DNA from: Adiantum capillus-veneris
Taxonomy: Eukaryota; Streptophyta; Polypodiopsida; Polypodiales; Pteridaceae
Assembly: GCA_014529385.2 (NCBI GenBank)
Contig: CM043958.1
Coordinates: 150,480,793-150,544,792, forward strand
DNA: 64,000 bases
Direction: 5' to 3'
The notes beneath the pieces are model-generated. The model ran no database searches. It saw only the letters and a list, made by a program, of their open reading frames with translations, and was not told where the DNA came from. A program made the translations under genes and the position numbers. Of the stretch, positions 1 through 11,500 are shown piece by piece. Each line of letters opens with the position of its first letter. The first letter of the stretch is position 1.

Positions 1-95
1 AGACTAACCATACTTGTGTATATCCCAGAAGGAGATCATCACAGAGCCGCACGGGAAGAAGAAGTCCAGGTAAGCTTTAAGTTTGCAATACAGCT

Positions 96-980
96 TTGAG
101 TCTTATGTATTTAAGGTCAGGATCCTTTTTTAAGTCAGGAGCTAAAAGTGTCAAAAGTCAAGTAAGCACCACGTCCATTGAGGAGAGTGTAACTCAGACA
201 AGGCTACAACCATTAGCACCGATCATTGAGGTGGGTAGTGATACTGACACTTCATCAGATAAGTCCTTCTTCATGATGGGGAGTCAACAGCCAGGAGGTT
301 TCTCCAGTGAAGGACCAATGCTAGGAGGAAGTACCTCCCAGAACCCTTTGAACGATGCCAAGTTCACTATAATCTTCTTAGAAGGAACAAACTCTAGGGG
401 AGCCCTAGTTTATTCTGACTATCGGGGATGCAAGTGTATTTGTATAGAAGAAAGACCGTCTCAAATACTAGAGATAATTCAAGTCTATGATGACAAAGAC
501 AGATTCCGAGATGAAAAGGGGCACCACTACCTGATAGTTAGCAACCCTGAGGATTACAACAGATATGGAGATAATGTGGCAAAAGGAAAAATGGTCCAAG
601 AAACTCAAGAACCGCCTCCAAAAATTGATCGACCTGGAGCTCTTTTTATGTATGAAAAAAAAACAACCAGGGTCTCTACCTATAATGAGAATGTGAGAAT
701 TTACAAGCATGAGAGCGATGGAGTAGTCTCTTATTTTCGATGCAAAGAACCATACCCAAATGAATTAAGCAAAGACAAGGTTCTTTACTTGTTCTCTTAT
801 GAAAGTGCTATGGGGAAGGATATCATTTTTGTTGACAAGTACGAGCGAGAATACAAACGTATTCTCCCAGAGGAGGTAGAAAAGGCAACAGTTCCAAAAA
901 CGCCAACATATACCCCCGAGGAAGTACCAAGGTCCACCTATATCCCTAGCAAGTCAACAAATCCATTTTCAGAAGATTAG
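96..980 (+). CDS. Unidentified N-terminal ORF of the gypsy element
   Basis: A 294-residue open frame upstream of gag in the same orientation. The first ~85 residues are rich in Ser/Thr/Gln and look disordered. The middle (about 90-260) is a mixed, charged, probably folded segment with many aromatic residues (YSDYRG, FRDEKGHHYLIVS). The C-terminus is Pro/Thr-rich. I recognise no family. Its position suggests an extra ORF or gag N-terminal extension of the retroelement rather than a host gene. It stops 70 bp before the gag frame with no sign of splicing. The ATG at 96 is simply the first in frame. Confidence 0.45.
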   Translation: MSLMYLRSGSFFKSGAKSVKSQVSTTSIEESVTQTRLQPLAPIIEVGSDTDTSSDKSFFMMGSQQPGGFSSEGPMLGGSTSQNPLNDAKFTIIFLEGTNSRGALVYSDYRGCKCICIEERPSQILEIIQVYDDKDRFRDEKGHHYLIVSNPEDYNRYGDNVAKGKMVQETQEPPPKIDRPGALFMYEKKTTRVSTYNENVRIYKHESDGVVSYFRCKEPYPNELSKDKVLYLFSYESAMGKDIIFVDKYEREYKRILPEEVEKATVPKTPTYTPEEVPRSTYIPSKSTNPFSED

Positions 981-1049
981 GATGCAACATCACATTCTAA
1001 CCGACAACAGACGTTCAACTACTAGAACCAACAAGCAACCCAACCATCA

Positions 1050-2288
1050 TTGCAGGCATGGCTTCAACAAAGTGAGACATTCGAACAAAACCGAAACAGA
1101 GATGGTTATCCAGCTGCAAGAGGTCTAAGAGATTTACAAGAACCACCACTCTATTCACAATATCGAGGCGAGAGTAAGCCAAAAACTCAAGAGTCGGCAC
1201 AGCCTGGAAGACAACCCATAGAACGAGTTCGAAGAGATGAACCACCTCTTGTAAGAACCGTCAGAAATTATGGCTTAGGAGCACTTTTGGGAGAGGAACC
1301 CTCCCACTACCGAAGGCCAGAGGAGGTATATCGAGTAGGACAAGGAGAACCAATGATGAGATTTGTAGACCATCGTAGAATTAGACCTTCTCAGGTGCAA
1401 AAATGGGTAAACAAGAAATACACGGGAAACAGAGATCCTAGGGATCATGTAGCAGCCTTTGTGCGTGTAATTAGAGCTGGAGAAGTGTTGGACTTCCCTA
1501 CTCAATTTGTAGGGTTTGGGCTTACTCTAGAGGAGGATGCCGCTACTTGGTTTGACTCTGTGGAGCGTAGAGATTTCAAGTCTATGGAGGAGGTTTTTGA
1601 CGAATTTATAGAGGAATTCTCACAAAGGGGGATAGCTCATAATACAGTCTCACAAATCCATAAATTCAAACAGAAAGAAGGGGAATCTGTGCAAAAAGCA
1701 GCCCTACGATTAAAAAGATATGTGAACTTCTGCCCTGTGGAAGAACTGCCAACTCAGTCCAGACTTATGCTTATATTTATTCAAGGACTAAGAAATGCAG
1801 ATCTCTAGACTGACTTACATATGAAGAGGAGCACAACGTTAAATGAGTTAACTAAGGAAGCTCTTCACCTTGTAGACAATTGTACGGTCTACAAGGAGGG
1901 TGAATTCACGGATCTTGATGACGACTCATCCTCACAACAAAGTGGAAGCAAGTCCGCTAAGACAGCACCGAAGGGAGAAGTAGCTGTAAGCCAGGAGCGG
2001 CTTATAGAGGAAGTGCTAAAAAAAATTAATATGTATGCCAAGCCTCAGGCTAAGCAGCCAAAATGGTGTCCTATTGAAAAAAAAAGGACAAACCATGCGA
2101 CGAAAGAATGTTATTATAACAAGGGATATGTGAGAGAGCGACCATATGCTCCCCAAGTTCAGACAACATCTCCTCAACTCCCACCGATGCCTAGGTATCA
2201 AGCAGGCAACCTACCTGGACCTGTAGGTGTTGAAAGACCGCAGCCAGTATTGGGGCAACAACCACCCCTACCAGGAGTAAGCCGGTAG
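1050..2288 (+). pseudogene. Retrotransposon gag (capsid) with internal TAG
   Basis: Residues ~110-250 match the retrotransposon gag domain: GNRDPRDHVAAF, then a tryptophan-containing helix (AATWFDSVE), then FIEEFSQRG and KQKEGESVQKAALRLKR. The frame stops at TAG 1806-1808 but continues in the same frame from 1821 to 2288 (KRSTTLNELTKEALHLVDN), so one nonsense mutation divides a single gag. The second part is basic and then Pro/Gln-rich near 2150-2280, as is usual before the nucleocapsid. Gag would form the cytoplasmic particle that packages element RNA. Domain assignment is strong; the protein is not intact. Confidence 0.75.
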
Positions 2289-2491
2289 GCATAAGATACA
2301 CACCAACGGTAAAAGAACCAGAAGAGAAGGCTTTGGTACCTATGCATGCATATTACGATGATTCCAACGGATATGCAGCAAATCCTGTCTATTATACACC
2401 TGAATAACCACCAACGCCAGAACCTTGGAGCATGATTGGAAGTACATGACCACCAACAACTGCACATGCAGCAGGAGAAGGAAGATACAGC

Positions 2492-2767
2492 TTGGATGAA
2501 CGAACACTATTGTTCATAGCCAACGGAGGCATGGACGGGCAGAGGCATGCACACCAACAAAGAGGAGCTCAAGGAGCACCTCAACAACCTAAGGGACCCT
2601 GCTACAAGTGTGGTGGAGACCATTGGCTAAGAGACTGTCCTCATGATGAAATCATTAGGGTCAACGTATATTGCACCGAGTGTGGAATTACCTCGGGGGG
2701 TTCACTATGTGTAAAACTACCATATCACGTACGTTCAAGACATGTTTGTAAAACCTCTTATCTGTGA
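2492..2767 (+). pseudogene. Nucleocapsid CCHC zinc-knuckle fragment
   Basis: The frame carries a CCHC knuckle, CYKCGGDHWLRDCP (C-x2-C-x4-H-x4-C), at about 2598-2640, the RNA-binding nucleocapsid motif of gag. A second cysteine-rich stretch follows (CTECGITSGGSLC). It is out of frame with the gag frame ending at 2288, with stops between, so it is a detached piece of the same polyprotein. The frame ends where an AT-rich stretch begins. Confidence 0.7.
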
Positions 2768-2950
2768 ATTTTTTTAAGAATATAATGTACCCTTTTCTTT
2801 TAAAATCTGTAAGTTTGTTTCAAATTTGAAAAAGTAATGTCCTTTTGTATATATATTTTTGCAAGTTTCAAGAACTTTAAATAGCCTTCTGTTGAACTCA
2901 CATGATAGGTTATATTTTTATTAGGTGACCTCTCCGGGAGAATTACTCAC
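2768..2950 (+). other. AT-rich non-coding interruption inside the element
   Basis: About 180 bp of AT-rich sequence separates the zinc-knuckle frame from a frame beginning around LILDCPKNP, which itself resembles the end of a knuckle. The right edge is a pyrimidine-rich stretch followed by TTAG. It could be an intron or a small insertion in the gag region, but I cannot define a convincing 5' splice site. Confidence 0.25.
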
Positions 2951-4249
2951 TTGATTCTTGATTGCCCTAAGAACCCGAGCAAAGGATCAAAGACTACTTT
3001 GAACATGCTGGGAGCAGTGCCTTCTAGTGGAGGGTCAGAAAACGAAACTACAATTCCTGTTAAGGTCTTGACGAGAGCCCTAACAAGGAAAGATGAAAAT
3101 AAGCCCAAGAGTAGGGATGAAAATCAAGAGGAAATCAAGATTGACAAGTCTAGCGTCAGTCGTGATAATCCTTGGAAAGAACGAAGAGTGAAAATGAAAG
3201 CTAGACGTGAACGAAAACAGAAGGCTGTAGAAGTTGAGCTAACAATGGCTCGAGAGCAACTTAAACAGTAGAGAGAATCTGAATCTCTAAAATCAATGGA
3301 GGGACCTAGGAGTGCAAGCTCGGGAGGGCCTGTATTGGTAGATAAGGTCAATGAACCCTTGGATGCAATCTTGCAAGCCTATAAAGCAAGATTGAAAAAC
3401 AGACAGACTCTAGAGCAAAGGTGGATGACATATCCATATCCAGAGATAGAAAAACAGAGACTAGAGATGTGCAAGCAGTTGATTGAAACTGCACAAGCCT
3501 TACTAGAGCCTCCACCTGTGGAAGTGAGGGATAGAATAATCAAACCACCAAAAAATGAAACACCTATCAAAACTGAACAAAGGGTACCTGACAAGATAGA
3601 AAACTTTAAATCCTTGCCTGATGTAGAGGATGCAAGAATCGTGCCTAATAGCACTGATGAATCACTGAAAGATTTTTCACCATATACACCCATTGTGGAA
3701 GAAAATTGGCATGAAGAGATATGGGAAACGGTGAGAAAATCTCAAGAAAAATATAAGACAAAAACAGTTGAGTCAGCGCCTTTCTCGGAGTTGAACTTGA
3801 ATAAATCACCATGGGATTTAGACGCTAAATCATTTCAAGGGGATGATGGTTCAGTTGCATCAGAAGATAGCAGACCAACATTACTCAGAACTTTGCCGCC
3901 ATACATGGGAGACTACGAGGCAAGGTTGGAAATTCGAAGGGTACCTTCTCACAGAATAGGAGGGTCAAATCAATTGGACACTAAAATTTTGACAGACTTG
4001 TTGTCTACTCCGGTCAAGTGTACAATCACATTGAGAGAATTGTTAAAATTTAGGCCAAGCATGTGGATGGAAGTGGGAAAATGTCTTGAAAAATTTGGTA
4101 TAAGGACGCCTCTTAAGTTCTTCAAAACTGAGCTTAATGACACAGAACCGAAGAGAGTCAACACTAGACCACTGCCCAAAACAAGGTTGGAGAGTATTGT
4201 GAGGGTGAAGACGGCAACACTACTCTACCAGTCGAGTATAACGGCATAG
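2951..4249 (+). pseudogene. Gag-pol linker polyprotein with internal TAG
   Basis: Two frames, 2951-3271 and 3296-4249, are in register and separated only by TAG at 3269-3271. The first part is highly basic (KERRVKMKARRERKQK). The second begins near GGPVLVDKV, followed by LQAYKARLKNRQTLEQRW and EKQRLEMCKQLIETAQAL, a helical segment. The same segment recurs in degenerate form at 28.03-28.6 kb, so it is a conserved module of this family. The last ~80 residues lead towards the protease. I do not recognise a named domain. Confidence 0.6.
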
Positions 4250-5551
4250 AGACTAAGGCCATACTCGATAGTGGAGTTGGCATTGCCATTGCTACCAAAT
4301 TGCTATGGGAAAAATGGGGAAAACCGGCAATACGAACCTAGAATGAAATTACAACTAGCGGATGGGCATGTAGAAAGACCTATAGGATTGCTTGAGGCAA
4401 TTGTGGTATCTTCATGTGGCATAGAGTATGAACATACATTTGCCATAGTAGATTTCGGCAAGAAAAACAATTATGAAATTATCCTTGGTAGGCCGTTCAT
4501 GAGGCAACTCAAGATGGTGCAGGACTGGGGGTATGATTATTTGTATCTAAGACATGTTGAAACCACTACACGTGTAAATATGAGGAATCATAGCTACCAT
4601 GATGTCACGAGAACACCTGTGGAAGAGTTCGACTCAGCCACCATTAGTGGATCAGAAGTCCCAACGTGGTTCTGTAAGAAAAAGGAGATATGGATGTGCG
4701 GAGCATCTCAATGTAGTGAATTCGAACACAATGAAAGGATACTAGAGAGGGTATTGGAAGATGATGCCTGTATACGAGAGCCCTTCCCTGAAGAGAAGCT
4801 CGAACCCCTAGAATGGTCTCAAATTTTGGCTACTTTGGATGTGTGCGTCAATGAAGTCACTCCCACAAAATTTTGTGATGAGAATGGCTACGATATCGTA
4901 CCATACTACATCTTGATTGTGGAGGAAGACGAGAACGAAGGAGACACCGAGAATACGAGGGTCAATCAAACGGAAACGAAACTTGATATTAAGATAGTGG
5001 GTTATGTGGACATCCCCACTAAAAACATCAAGCAGGATGGAGAAGAATTTTTTGATTCTTCTGATCAATGTGAAAACGAAGATAATGCGGATGACGAGAA
5101 GTCGGAAAATACGGAAGAAGATGACCATTGGGATCAAGAAAATGACATCTTTTACTACTTCTCGAACCAGAGTGCGAGACGCCAAAAAAGATACAAGAGT
5201 AGAAGACACCATAAAAGTCTACCAACTAGGTTTAGACCTATGCCTGAGTTCAGGAGTAAGACACATTTCCTTATGAACATTCATGCTGTTGATTGTGCTA
5301 AGGATAAAGTGTCAGGAAGATTTCTTAAGATTGCTGAAGACCTAGGTTTTAAGGCAATACTGTTGAAACTTAAGAAAACTAGCAAGGCAAAAAAGAGAGT
5401 TGCAAGGGAAATATTGGATGTCCTTGGAGATCCAATTATAATGAAAGTTGAGCAGAAAAAGAAATATAATGATTTGAAACAAAAGCTGAAAAATGTATGG
5501 ACAACTGAGATGGAAAGTAGCGATGGATCGAACGCTAGTGAGGGGAGTTAA
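4201..5551 (+). pseudogene. Aspartic-protease-like segment plus acidic C-terminal region
   Basis: Read across a frameshift near 4250-4320, this contains the retropepsin signature AILDSG (about 4261-4278) and the downstream flap/ILG region (EIILGRPFMRQL near 4477-4512). The 426-residue frame 4271-5551 continues into an acidic stretch (about 4920-5140) and a Lys-rich tail. Retropepsin cuts the gag-pol polyprotein. The catalytic D-S-G triplet is present but lies in a different frame from the rest, so the copy is inactive as it stands. Confidence 0.65.
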
Positions 5552-5730
5552 GAGATACATGTACCTCCTCACTATTGTAAGTACACCATTCAGGAGAGAA
5601 AATTGGTGGTCAAGCAACCGATGAGAGAGCCTAAACCCAATGAGTCCTATGATGGACCAGAGAACGCCAAGAAAATAGACCTAGTAGAGTCGAGAGAAAG
5701 TCCTCGACCTGCTTACATTGCAATGATCTA

Positions 5731-6510
5731 AGCCAGGAAGAAGAGGACTTACTGATCAAAACGCTTAAATAATTTCGTGATGTATTTGCCTGGTCATACA
5801 AATATCTGAAGGGGGTGGATCCTAACATTTGTGAACATTCGATTCCTCTGAAGTCGGATGCAAAGCCAAGCAAACAACGCCCGTACACGTACATGAGACA
5901 TTCGGCAAAAGGATCAAGGACAAGATAGACAAACTTATGGATGCCGAATTTATTTATGAGATAGAGCACATTGACTGGGTGTCGCCAATCGTGGTGGTAC
6001 CTGAGAAAAACGGGAAATTACAGGTGTGTGTGAATCTCAAGAAGGTAAATGTAGCAACAATAAGGGACAGCTATCCTCTTCCTATCACGGAACACGTCCT
6101 AGAATGAGTAGGAGGCAAGCAGGCCTATAGCTTTATGGACGGATTCTCTGGTTATAACCAATTGGGGGTTAAACTAGAAGATCAGTACAAAACAACGTTT
6201 GCAACTGAATGGGGCATATATGCGTTTAGGGTAATGCCATTTGGCTTGACCAATGCTCCAGCCACATTTCAAAGATTAATGACACATGCTTTCAAAGAAT
6301 ACTTGCGAATGTTTTTGGATATTTACATGGATGACTTGTGTGTCTATTCTTTATTGAGAGAAGACCATATAGATCATCTTAGAAAGGTATTTGAAAAATG
6401 CAGAACGTATAGGATTTGCCTCAACCTAGAAAAATGTGTATTCATGGTTGAGATCTGCAAAAAAGACAGAGCCGGATTTTGGAAATGCCCAAAGCTGAAA
6501 TCTAGTAGTA
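5731..6510 (+). pseudogene. Ty3/gypsy reverse transcriptase, truncated
   Basis: Starting near 5731 the translation reads DLSQEEEDLL, then (after a TAA) FRDVFAWSY, a gypsy RT leader. After a frameshift near 5890 follow KLMDAEFIYEIEH and SPIVVVPEKNGKLQ. The clearest piece, 6135-6480, has [24 protein letters not shown] and the catalytic box YMDD. Similarity ends near 6480-6510, before the RT thumb, RNase H or integrase. A TGA near 6105 separates the two halves. Confidence 0.85.
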
Positions 6511-6879
6511 CTTATGCGTAGCTTATGTTGCTACAATTATAATGACTACTTGCAAACAGAAAACAGACATTGTTTGATATACTTACAACCGCAAATAGCT
6601 CATAGATGAGCGAGCGCGTTCGCTCCGTTCCGCGAGGAATGCTTGGCGTTGTCGCGTAGCTCTTGCCGAGCCTAGCACAATGGCATTGTCGTGTAGCTCC
6701 AATGTGATGTACGAGTGGGGAATTGCGTCAAGAAGAAGCTCACACTCTCTCGCTCTCTCTCACACAGTCGACATCAGCTTAAAACTTGATTATGATAAAA
6801 GTTGTTTTATAAAATGACCTAGGTACCTTATATACTAAGGCTACCATAGGTTAAACCTAAAATAGAGTTCAAGGGGTGG
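6511..6879. other. Junction between two retroelements, GC-rich palindrome
   Basis: No coding similarity. A CpG-rich stretch at 6608-6720 contains an imperfect palindrome (GAGCGAGCGCGTTCGCTC) and two related phrases, GCGTTGTCGCGTAGCTC and GCATTGTCGTGTAGCTC, about 50 bp apart. A CT-rich run follows at about 6747-6767. It could be leftover LTR or promoter sequence of either flanking element; not identified. Confidence 0.35.
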
Positions 6880-7459
6880 GAAATTTAAGTAAGACCCAAT
6901 GATTTTCTTTAAAGGCTTGGGCTCTTCTGTGCTTATCAGCAACAGCCTGTTGCCTTTGCTGTGAGATAGAGATAGCATCCTTAATCTTTTGGAAAGATTC
7001 TTGTAGGTCTCGGCTATACTCATCTGCAGCAAAGATCTTCCCATGTAGTAGGGGACTTTTTGATCTTCCCTCAATTACCTCAAAATGTACTTTTCTCATG
7101 GAAGTTTGTACAGTGTTGCTGTAGGCATACTCCACTAAGGGTAAGTACTTCTCCCATTGGGACCTTTGATCTACTTCCGTTACATAGGCTTATAGTAGAT
7201 CAATAATTGTTAGGTTAGCTATTTTACTTTGGCCATCCGTTTGCGGGTGATAGGCTGAAGAGAAGTTTAGCCTCGTCCTTAAATTCTCAAAGAGACCCTT
7301 CCAAAAATTACTGGTCATTCTAGGATCTCTATTCGACACTATGGACATTGGCAAGCCATGGTACTTGAAGATTTGTGAAATGAAGAGGGTTGCCATTTGA
7401 TGGGCTTTGATAGTCTTTTTGACAGGTATAAAATGAGCTTGTTTATTGAACCTGTCTAC
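6880..7459 (-). pseudogene. Integrase core and C-terminal region
   Basis: Read on the minus strand: MATLFISQIFKYHGLP, NRDPRMTSNFWKGLF, then SSAYHPQTDGQSK, the DDE core of a Ty3/gypsy integrase. The catalytic Glu normally found in the HPQTDGQSE context is Lys here (DGQSK), so this copy is dead. A TAG near 7195 interrupts the frame before WEKYLPLVEYAYSN, and a helical tail (QQRQQAVADKHRRAQ) ends where the element is truncated. The catalytic Asp of NRD is kept. Confidence 0.82.
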
Positions 7460-8606
7460 TATCGTTCATATTCCCGTATTGCCATGGATAGACTTAGGAA
7501 ATCCAAAGATAAAATCCATGGATATGCTCTCCCATGGTGAAAATTAGGGATTGGCAAAGGTTGAAGCAATCCAGGTTGCTTCCCTCTATTAAACTTCGTC
7601 TTTTGGCATACCACACATTTAGAAACATACTCTTGTATGTTTGCTTTCATGGTAGGCCAATAGAAATATGTTTCAATTCCTTTTAGATTAGACTGAATCC
7701 CTTTATGCCTCGCATAAGGAGTAGCATGCGATTCATACATTACTTTCTCACATAGTGAGTTAGTAACACATAGTCTATTGCCATAAATAAGATAACCATC
7801 TTGTAAAGTAAATGGTTCCTCTTTCTTCCCTAATGCAAGGGCTGAAATCATATCTCTAAAATTGGGATCAATAGCATCCTCATCTATCATAGAAAATAGA
7901 TCATTGTGAGTTGCTATGGAAACCGCATTCACTCTTCGCCGTCTTGAGAGTACATCAGCTACTTGATTATTCTTGGCAACAATGTGAGCAATATGAAAAT
8001 GAAATTGCAAAAGGAAATTTTCCCACCTCATTTGTTTGTCGGAGAGCTTGGTCTGCATCATGAAGTACTTAAGACTTTGGTGATCTGTTCGTAGAATGAA
8101 AGGAGTCCCCAATAAATAGTGCTTCCATGAGTCTAAGGCGTGTAGAACTACGAGGAGTTCCTTTTCATATGCACACATACCTATAAAGATTCTTAGTTCA
8201 TGAAGACTCCTTGGTTTAGTCCATCCTTTTATTACCTCTAACTTTGATGGATCCATTTGGATGCCATCTTGAGAGATAATGTGACCTAAATACTGAATCT
8301 CTTGCAAGAAAAATTCACTTTTCTTTCGATTAACATAAAGTTTATTCCCTCTTAGAATTTGAAATATTACTTGGAGGTGTTGCTTGTGTTCATCTAGTGA
8401 ATTAGAGTAGATGATAATATCATCAAAGAACACTCCAGTAAAGGTTTAATGCGGACTGAATAGCTTCTCCATCAAGTGGTCGAATGTGGCTGATGCATTG
8501 GTCAAGCCAAAAGGCATGACAACATATTCATAAAGACCAAACGTAGTGTGAAATGCGGTCTTTACAATGTCTTGATCAACTATCCTTATTTGATGATAGC
8601 CACTTT
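7460..8606 (-). pseudogene. RT palm/thumb, RNase H and integrase zinc-binding domain
   Basis: The 324-residue frame 7459-8433 holds the RT active-site strand (FFDDIIIYS), LGHIISQDGIQMDP of the thumb, RNase H (LRTDHQSLKYFM, then VADVLSRRRR) and an HHCC-type integrase N-domain ending CVVCQKTKFNRGKQ. The adjacent 8434-8606 encodes the [12 protein letters not shown] box in another frame. Between FIGMCA and YEKELLVVLHAL about 140 residues of the RT-RNase H connection are missing compared with copy 2, yet the frame is kept. Normal role: copying element RNA, removing the RNA strand and binding cDNA ends. Confidence 0.85.
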
Positions 8607-9905
8607 TTAGGTCAATCCTACTGAAGTAGGTGGACCTTGTAGCTTATCAAATAGGTCTTCTGCCCGTGGAACGGGAAACTTATTCTTGATAGTGATCCTA
8701 TTTAGTGCTTTATAGTCAACACACATACGATATGTGTCGTCTTTATTTTTCACTAATAGCACAGGTGAGCAAAATGGAGATGAGCTAGGCCTAACCATGC
8801 CCTTCTCAACTAACTCATGCAATTGCCACATAATCTCCTCTTGTTGAGCTTGAGAAACTCTATAAGGAGGTTTATTAAGCGGTGAACTTCCTGGAAGAAG
8901 TTCAATTGCATGGTCATCATCGCCTTGTTTAGGAGGTAGTTCACAAGGGATGTCGTCAATAAAGACATTTTGAAACCCCTTGAGAAAATTGGATAACTCT
9001 AATTCTTTGTGATTGTTTATATTTTCTTTTGCTAAAGCATTACGTTCATTTTGAGAATCTTTAACAAAAATCATGTACACGGAAATAGAGCTCTTTATTG
9101 ACTTATTGAAAGCTTGTGCATGTACAATGGGTATGGTGTTACCCATTTCCTTAGCATATATGTACATATCTTTTTCCCTAAACCTAAAGTAGATTCTCCT
9201 TTCATGGAATTTAACATTGGCAGCCATGCGACCAAACCATGGTGCCCCTAGGATTACATCCTCGTGCTTGAGAGGAGAGATAAAGAAGTCCTCTTTGTCC
9301 ACATAGCTTTGGACATGGAGCCTCAATTTACCAATTAAGGGAGTGACTGAAGCTTCTTGCCCCTTGAAAGCACCATCTGCAGGTAGGACATCTCCCATCT
9401 CGTAAGCTTGTATGCCTAGCTTGGTGGCCAATTCTGTGGATATGAAATTGTGAGTAGAACCACGGTCAAAGAGAATAAAAGAATAATGTTTTCTTACCTT
9501 TCTCCAAGCATGGCATAGAGGAGATCCTTTGTGGTCAGTTTCCTCCTCTTGGATTTCGACCAAGGTAGCTCTAGGAGGCTCATGGCGGGTGTTCTTTTGG
9601 GGACAAGCGTGGTACGCATGCCCTTGCTTGCCGCACTTGAAACAGTGATTATCCTTGCGATAACACTCAAGCTCTTCAAGAGAGAGTTTGTTTTTTCCTT
9701 TGTAAACTCCCTTCTCCTTAGCTTTGATGGAATTGCCCTTAGGAGACTTTTGGACATTGTCCTTCCCCTTAGGCTCATTGGAACCCTTTTTTTTTGGGGG
9801 CTTAGAATTTCTTTTAGCCCCTGTTTGGAAATTGATTCGAGAAGCCAACATACCATAGTATGTGTATAACCGTGGATATGATGCGTGGACTTTGGGAGTT
9901 AACAT
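8607..9905 (-). pseudogene. Zinc knuckle, retropepsin and N-terminal RT
   Basis: A 432-residue frame. Residues ~95-108 form a CCHC knuckle ([14 protein letters not shown]) after a Lys-rich segment. The protease follows with [15 protein letters not shown], but the catalytic triplet reads D-R-G rather than D-S/T-G. RT begins around [17 protein letters not shown] and [12 protein letters not shown], and includes [20 protein letters not shown] and [11 protein letters not shown]. The frame is then lost by a frameshift near 8615, upstream of the YHQI region. The Arg in the protease active site should abolish cleavage. Confidence 0.85.
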
Positions 9906-11095
9906 ACTCCGCCATTTCTTCAGTTAAGCCCGCACAAAACTGTTGCTTTTGCTCTCCAAAATCCATCTTTTTGAAGGCAGTGGCTTTGAGATGTAGGTCC
10001 CAAAACTTGTCTACATATTTGTGAATGGATTTGTAGGGAGAGAGCTTCAAGCTTCACCATTCGGTGAGTACTTTGTCTTTGGCATCGGTGGCCAAAAACT
10101 GCTTCATGATGGAAGCTCTTAAAGCTTTCCATGTTCGTGGAGCTTCACTGTTGGCCCATAGGCTAGACCACCATTGCCTGGTGGACTTTTTAAAGTGCAT
10201 AGCTACATGATGTAGCTTAGAGGACTCTGTGAAGCCCTCATCTCCAAACGCCGCATTGAATTGTTGGATAAAGGCCAAGACTTTGTCCGTAGCACCAAAG
10301 GTGCCATTTTAGGTAAGGAAAGAGATGCTCTTTCCTCCCTCTTTGAAATTCTTGAGCTTGGACGACCTCTTCCACGCGACATAGGATTTCCTATGGCCCC
10401 TTATTTTTTATGGTTCAAAAGTTGCACCATCGCTCTCTTCAGAAGATGAAGAATTTGAGGAAGATGGAGAAGAGGGTGACCTCTTTCTCGCCTTTTTCTT
10501 GCCTTGATCTTCTTTGTCTGCACCATCACTTTCATAAGAGGAAGAGGATGAAGAATATGGAGAAGAGGGTGTCCTCTTTCTCGCCTTTTTCTTCTCTTGC
10601 TTTTTGTCATCCCTCTTTGAATTATGGTGTGGAGAAGTGTGTGATGGTCTTCTCCGTTTAGGAGGTGATGGAGAGCGTTTTGCCCGTCGTCTTTGTAGAG
10701 CCATCTCCACCGAGGTGGCAGGAGACTCACTTCTTTCTTGTTCCTTTGGTGGGAGCTCTTGAGTTCTCCTTTGGGAAGGAGATGCATCATCAAGAAGCAA
10801 ATTTTTGAGCCCTTTGTATGGATCCTTTTCTTCTTCTCGAATTGGAGAGAGGCCTCTTTTGGAAGTCTCACAAGGAGGCTTCCTAGGTACTCTCTCATCA
10901 TGGTTGGGGAGCTTGGAGAATCCCATGAGCATGAAGCTTCCGTTGCACTTCACTTTGGAGGGATGGGTTACCCATGGCTTGTTGAAGCCTAGAAACAAGG
11001 TAGTTAACAAGCATAAGGGCATCATTAGTAGCCTGCTTATTAGCAAAATCAAAGTTACCAACATCCATTTCACTCTCTTTACTATTGTCAGCCAT
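9895..11095 (-). pseudogene. Gag with SR-rich N-terminal region
   Basis: Gag begins on the minus strand at the ATG at 11095 (MADNSKESEMDVGNFDFA), the position and sequence equivalent to copy 2 (ATG near 24258). After a frameshift it continues as a Ser/Arg/Lys-rich region (RRRAKRSPSPPKRRRPS; 10408-10850). The capsid-like domain lies at 9895-10310: FIQQFNAAFGDEGFTES, then STRQWWSSL, then WKALRASIMKQFLA and [19 protein letters not shown]. At least two frameshifts and one stop divide it. The SR/RS-like stretch between N-terminus and capsid is unusual for plant gypsy gag and present in both copies. Confidence 0.78.
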
Positions 11096-11500
11096 TCTAA
11101 CAACTTTTAGGTGTAAACTTTTTAGGTGTACTTTGGCACTTCAAGCCCTAGTTGCTACTCCTCTTTACCCCTTTAAAAAAAGCACTCAAGCTACTATACC
11201 CGTGGCTCGAATACCATTAATTGCAAGGAATAGAAGAGAGGTTCATTCAACACCAAAATAGCACTGGCTCTTGTCAAGCTTCTAATAGCTCAATCGTGGT
11301 TAAGCTGTAGGCAAGCCCCGTACCACTCCACTATTAGGACAATAACTCTCGACGGTGATGCCCCATTATCTGCACGAAGGCAGGCACACTGCAAGGCTGA
11401 AAAAATCCCTATTCTACTTACTCAATTGCAATTAATAATAACAACCATTTAAGCTAGCTTGAGGACCTCCCTTCTTGAGCAAGAAAAGAGAAACCTTGTG
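11096..11500 (-). other. Untranslated leader of family G copy 1
   Basis: Sequence between the primer-binding site and the gag ATG. It has no open frame of note and aligns in outline with the copy 2 leader (24259-24685), including the stretch around CTACTCCTCTT and a short run complementary to a Cys/Pro-rich reading. It probably holds the packaging signal and gag start context, by analogy with LTR elements. Confidence 0.5.

Larger units (their letters stand above)
1..6510 (+). mobile_element. Decayed Ty3/gypsy retrotransposon, 5' end outside window
   Basis: A run of same-strand open frames gives, in order, an unidentified N-terminal protein, a gag domain, a CCHC knuckle, a long linker, an aspartic-protease-like segment and a reverse transcriptase. 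Order and motifs are those of Ty3/gypsy gag-pol. The frames are broken by in-frame TAG codons (1806, 3269), frameshifts (near 4250 and 5890) and further stops in the RT. No RNase H or integrase follows; coding similarity stops near 6500, so the 3' half is missing. No LTR was found inside the window. A related fragment lies at 28.0-28.6 kb. Confidence 0.85.

Noticed and set aside
468-710. Minus-strand frame opposite the first ORF, and many similar antisense frames
   Set aside because: They are shadows of better supported coding frames and lack motifs.
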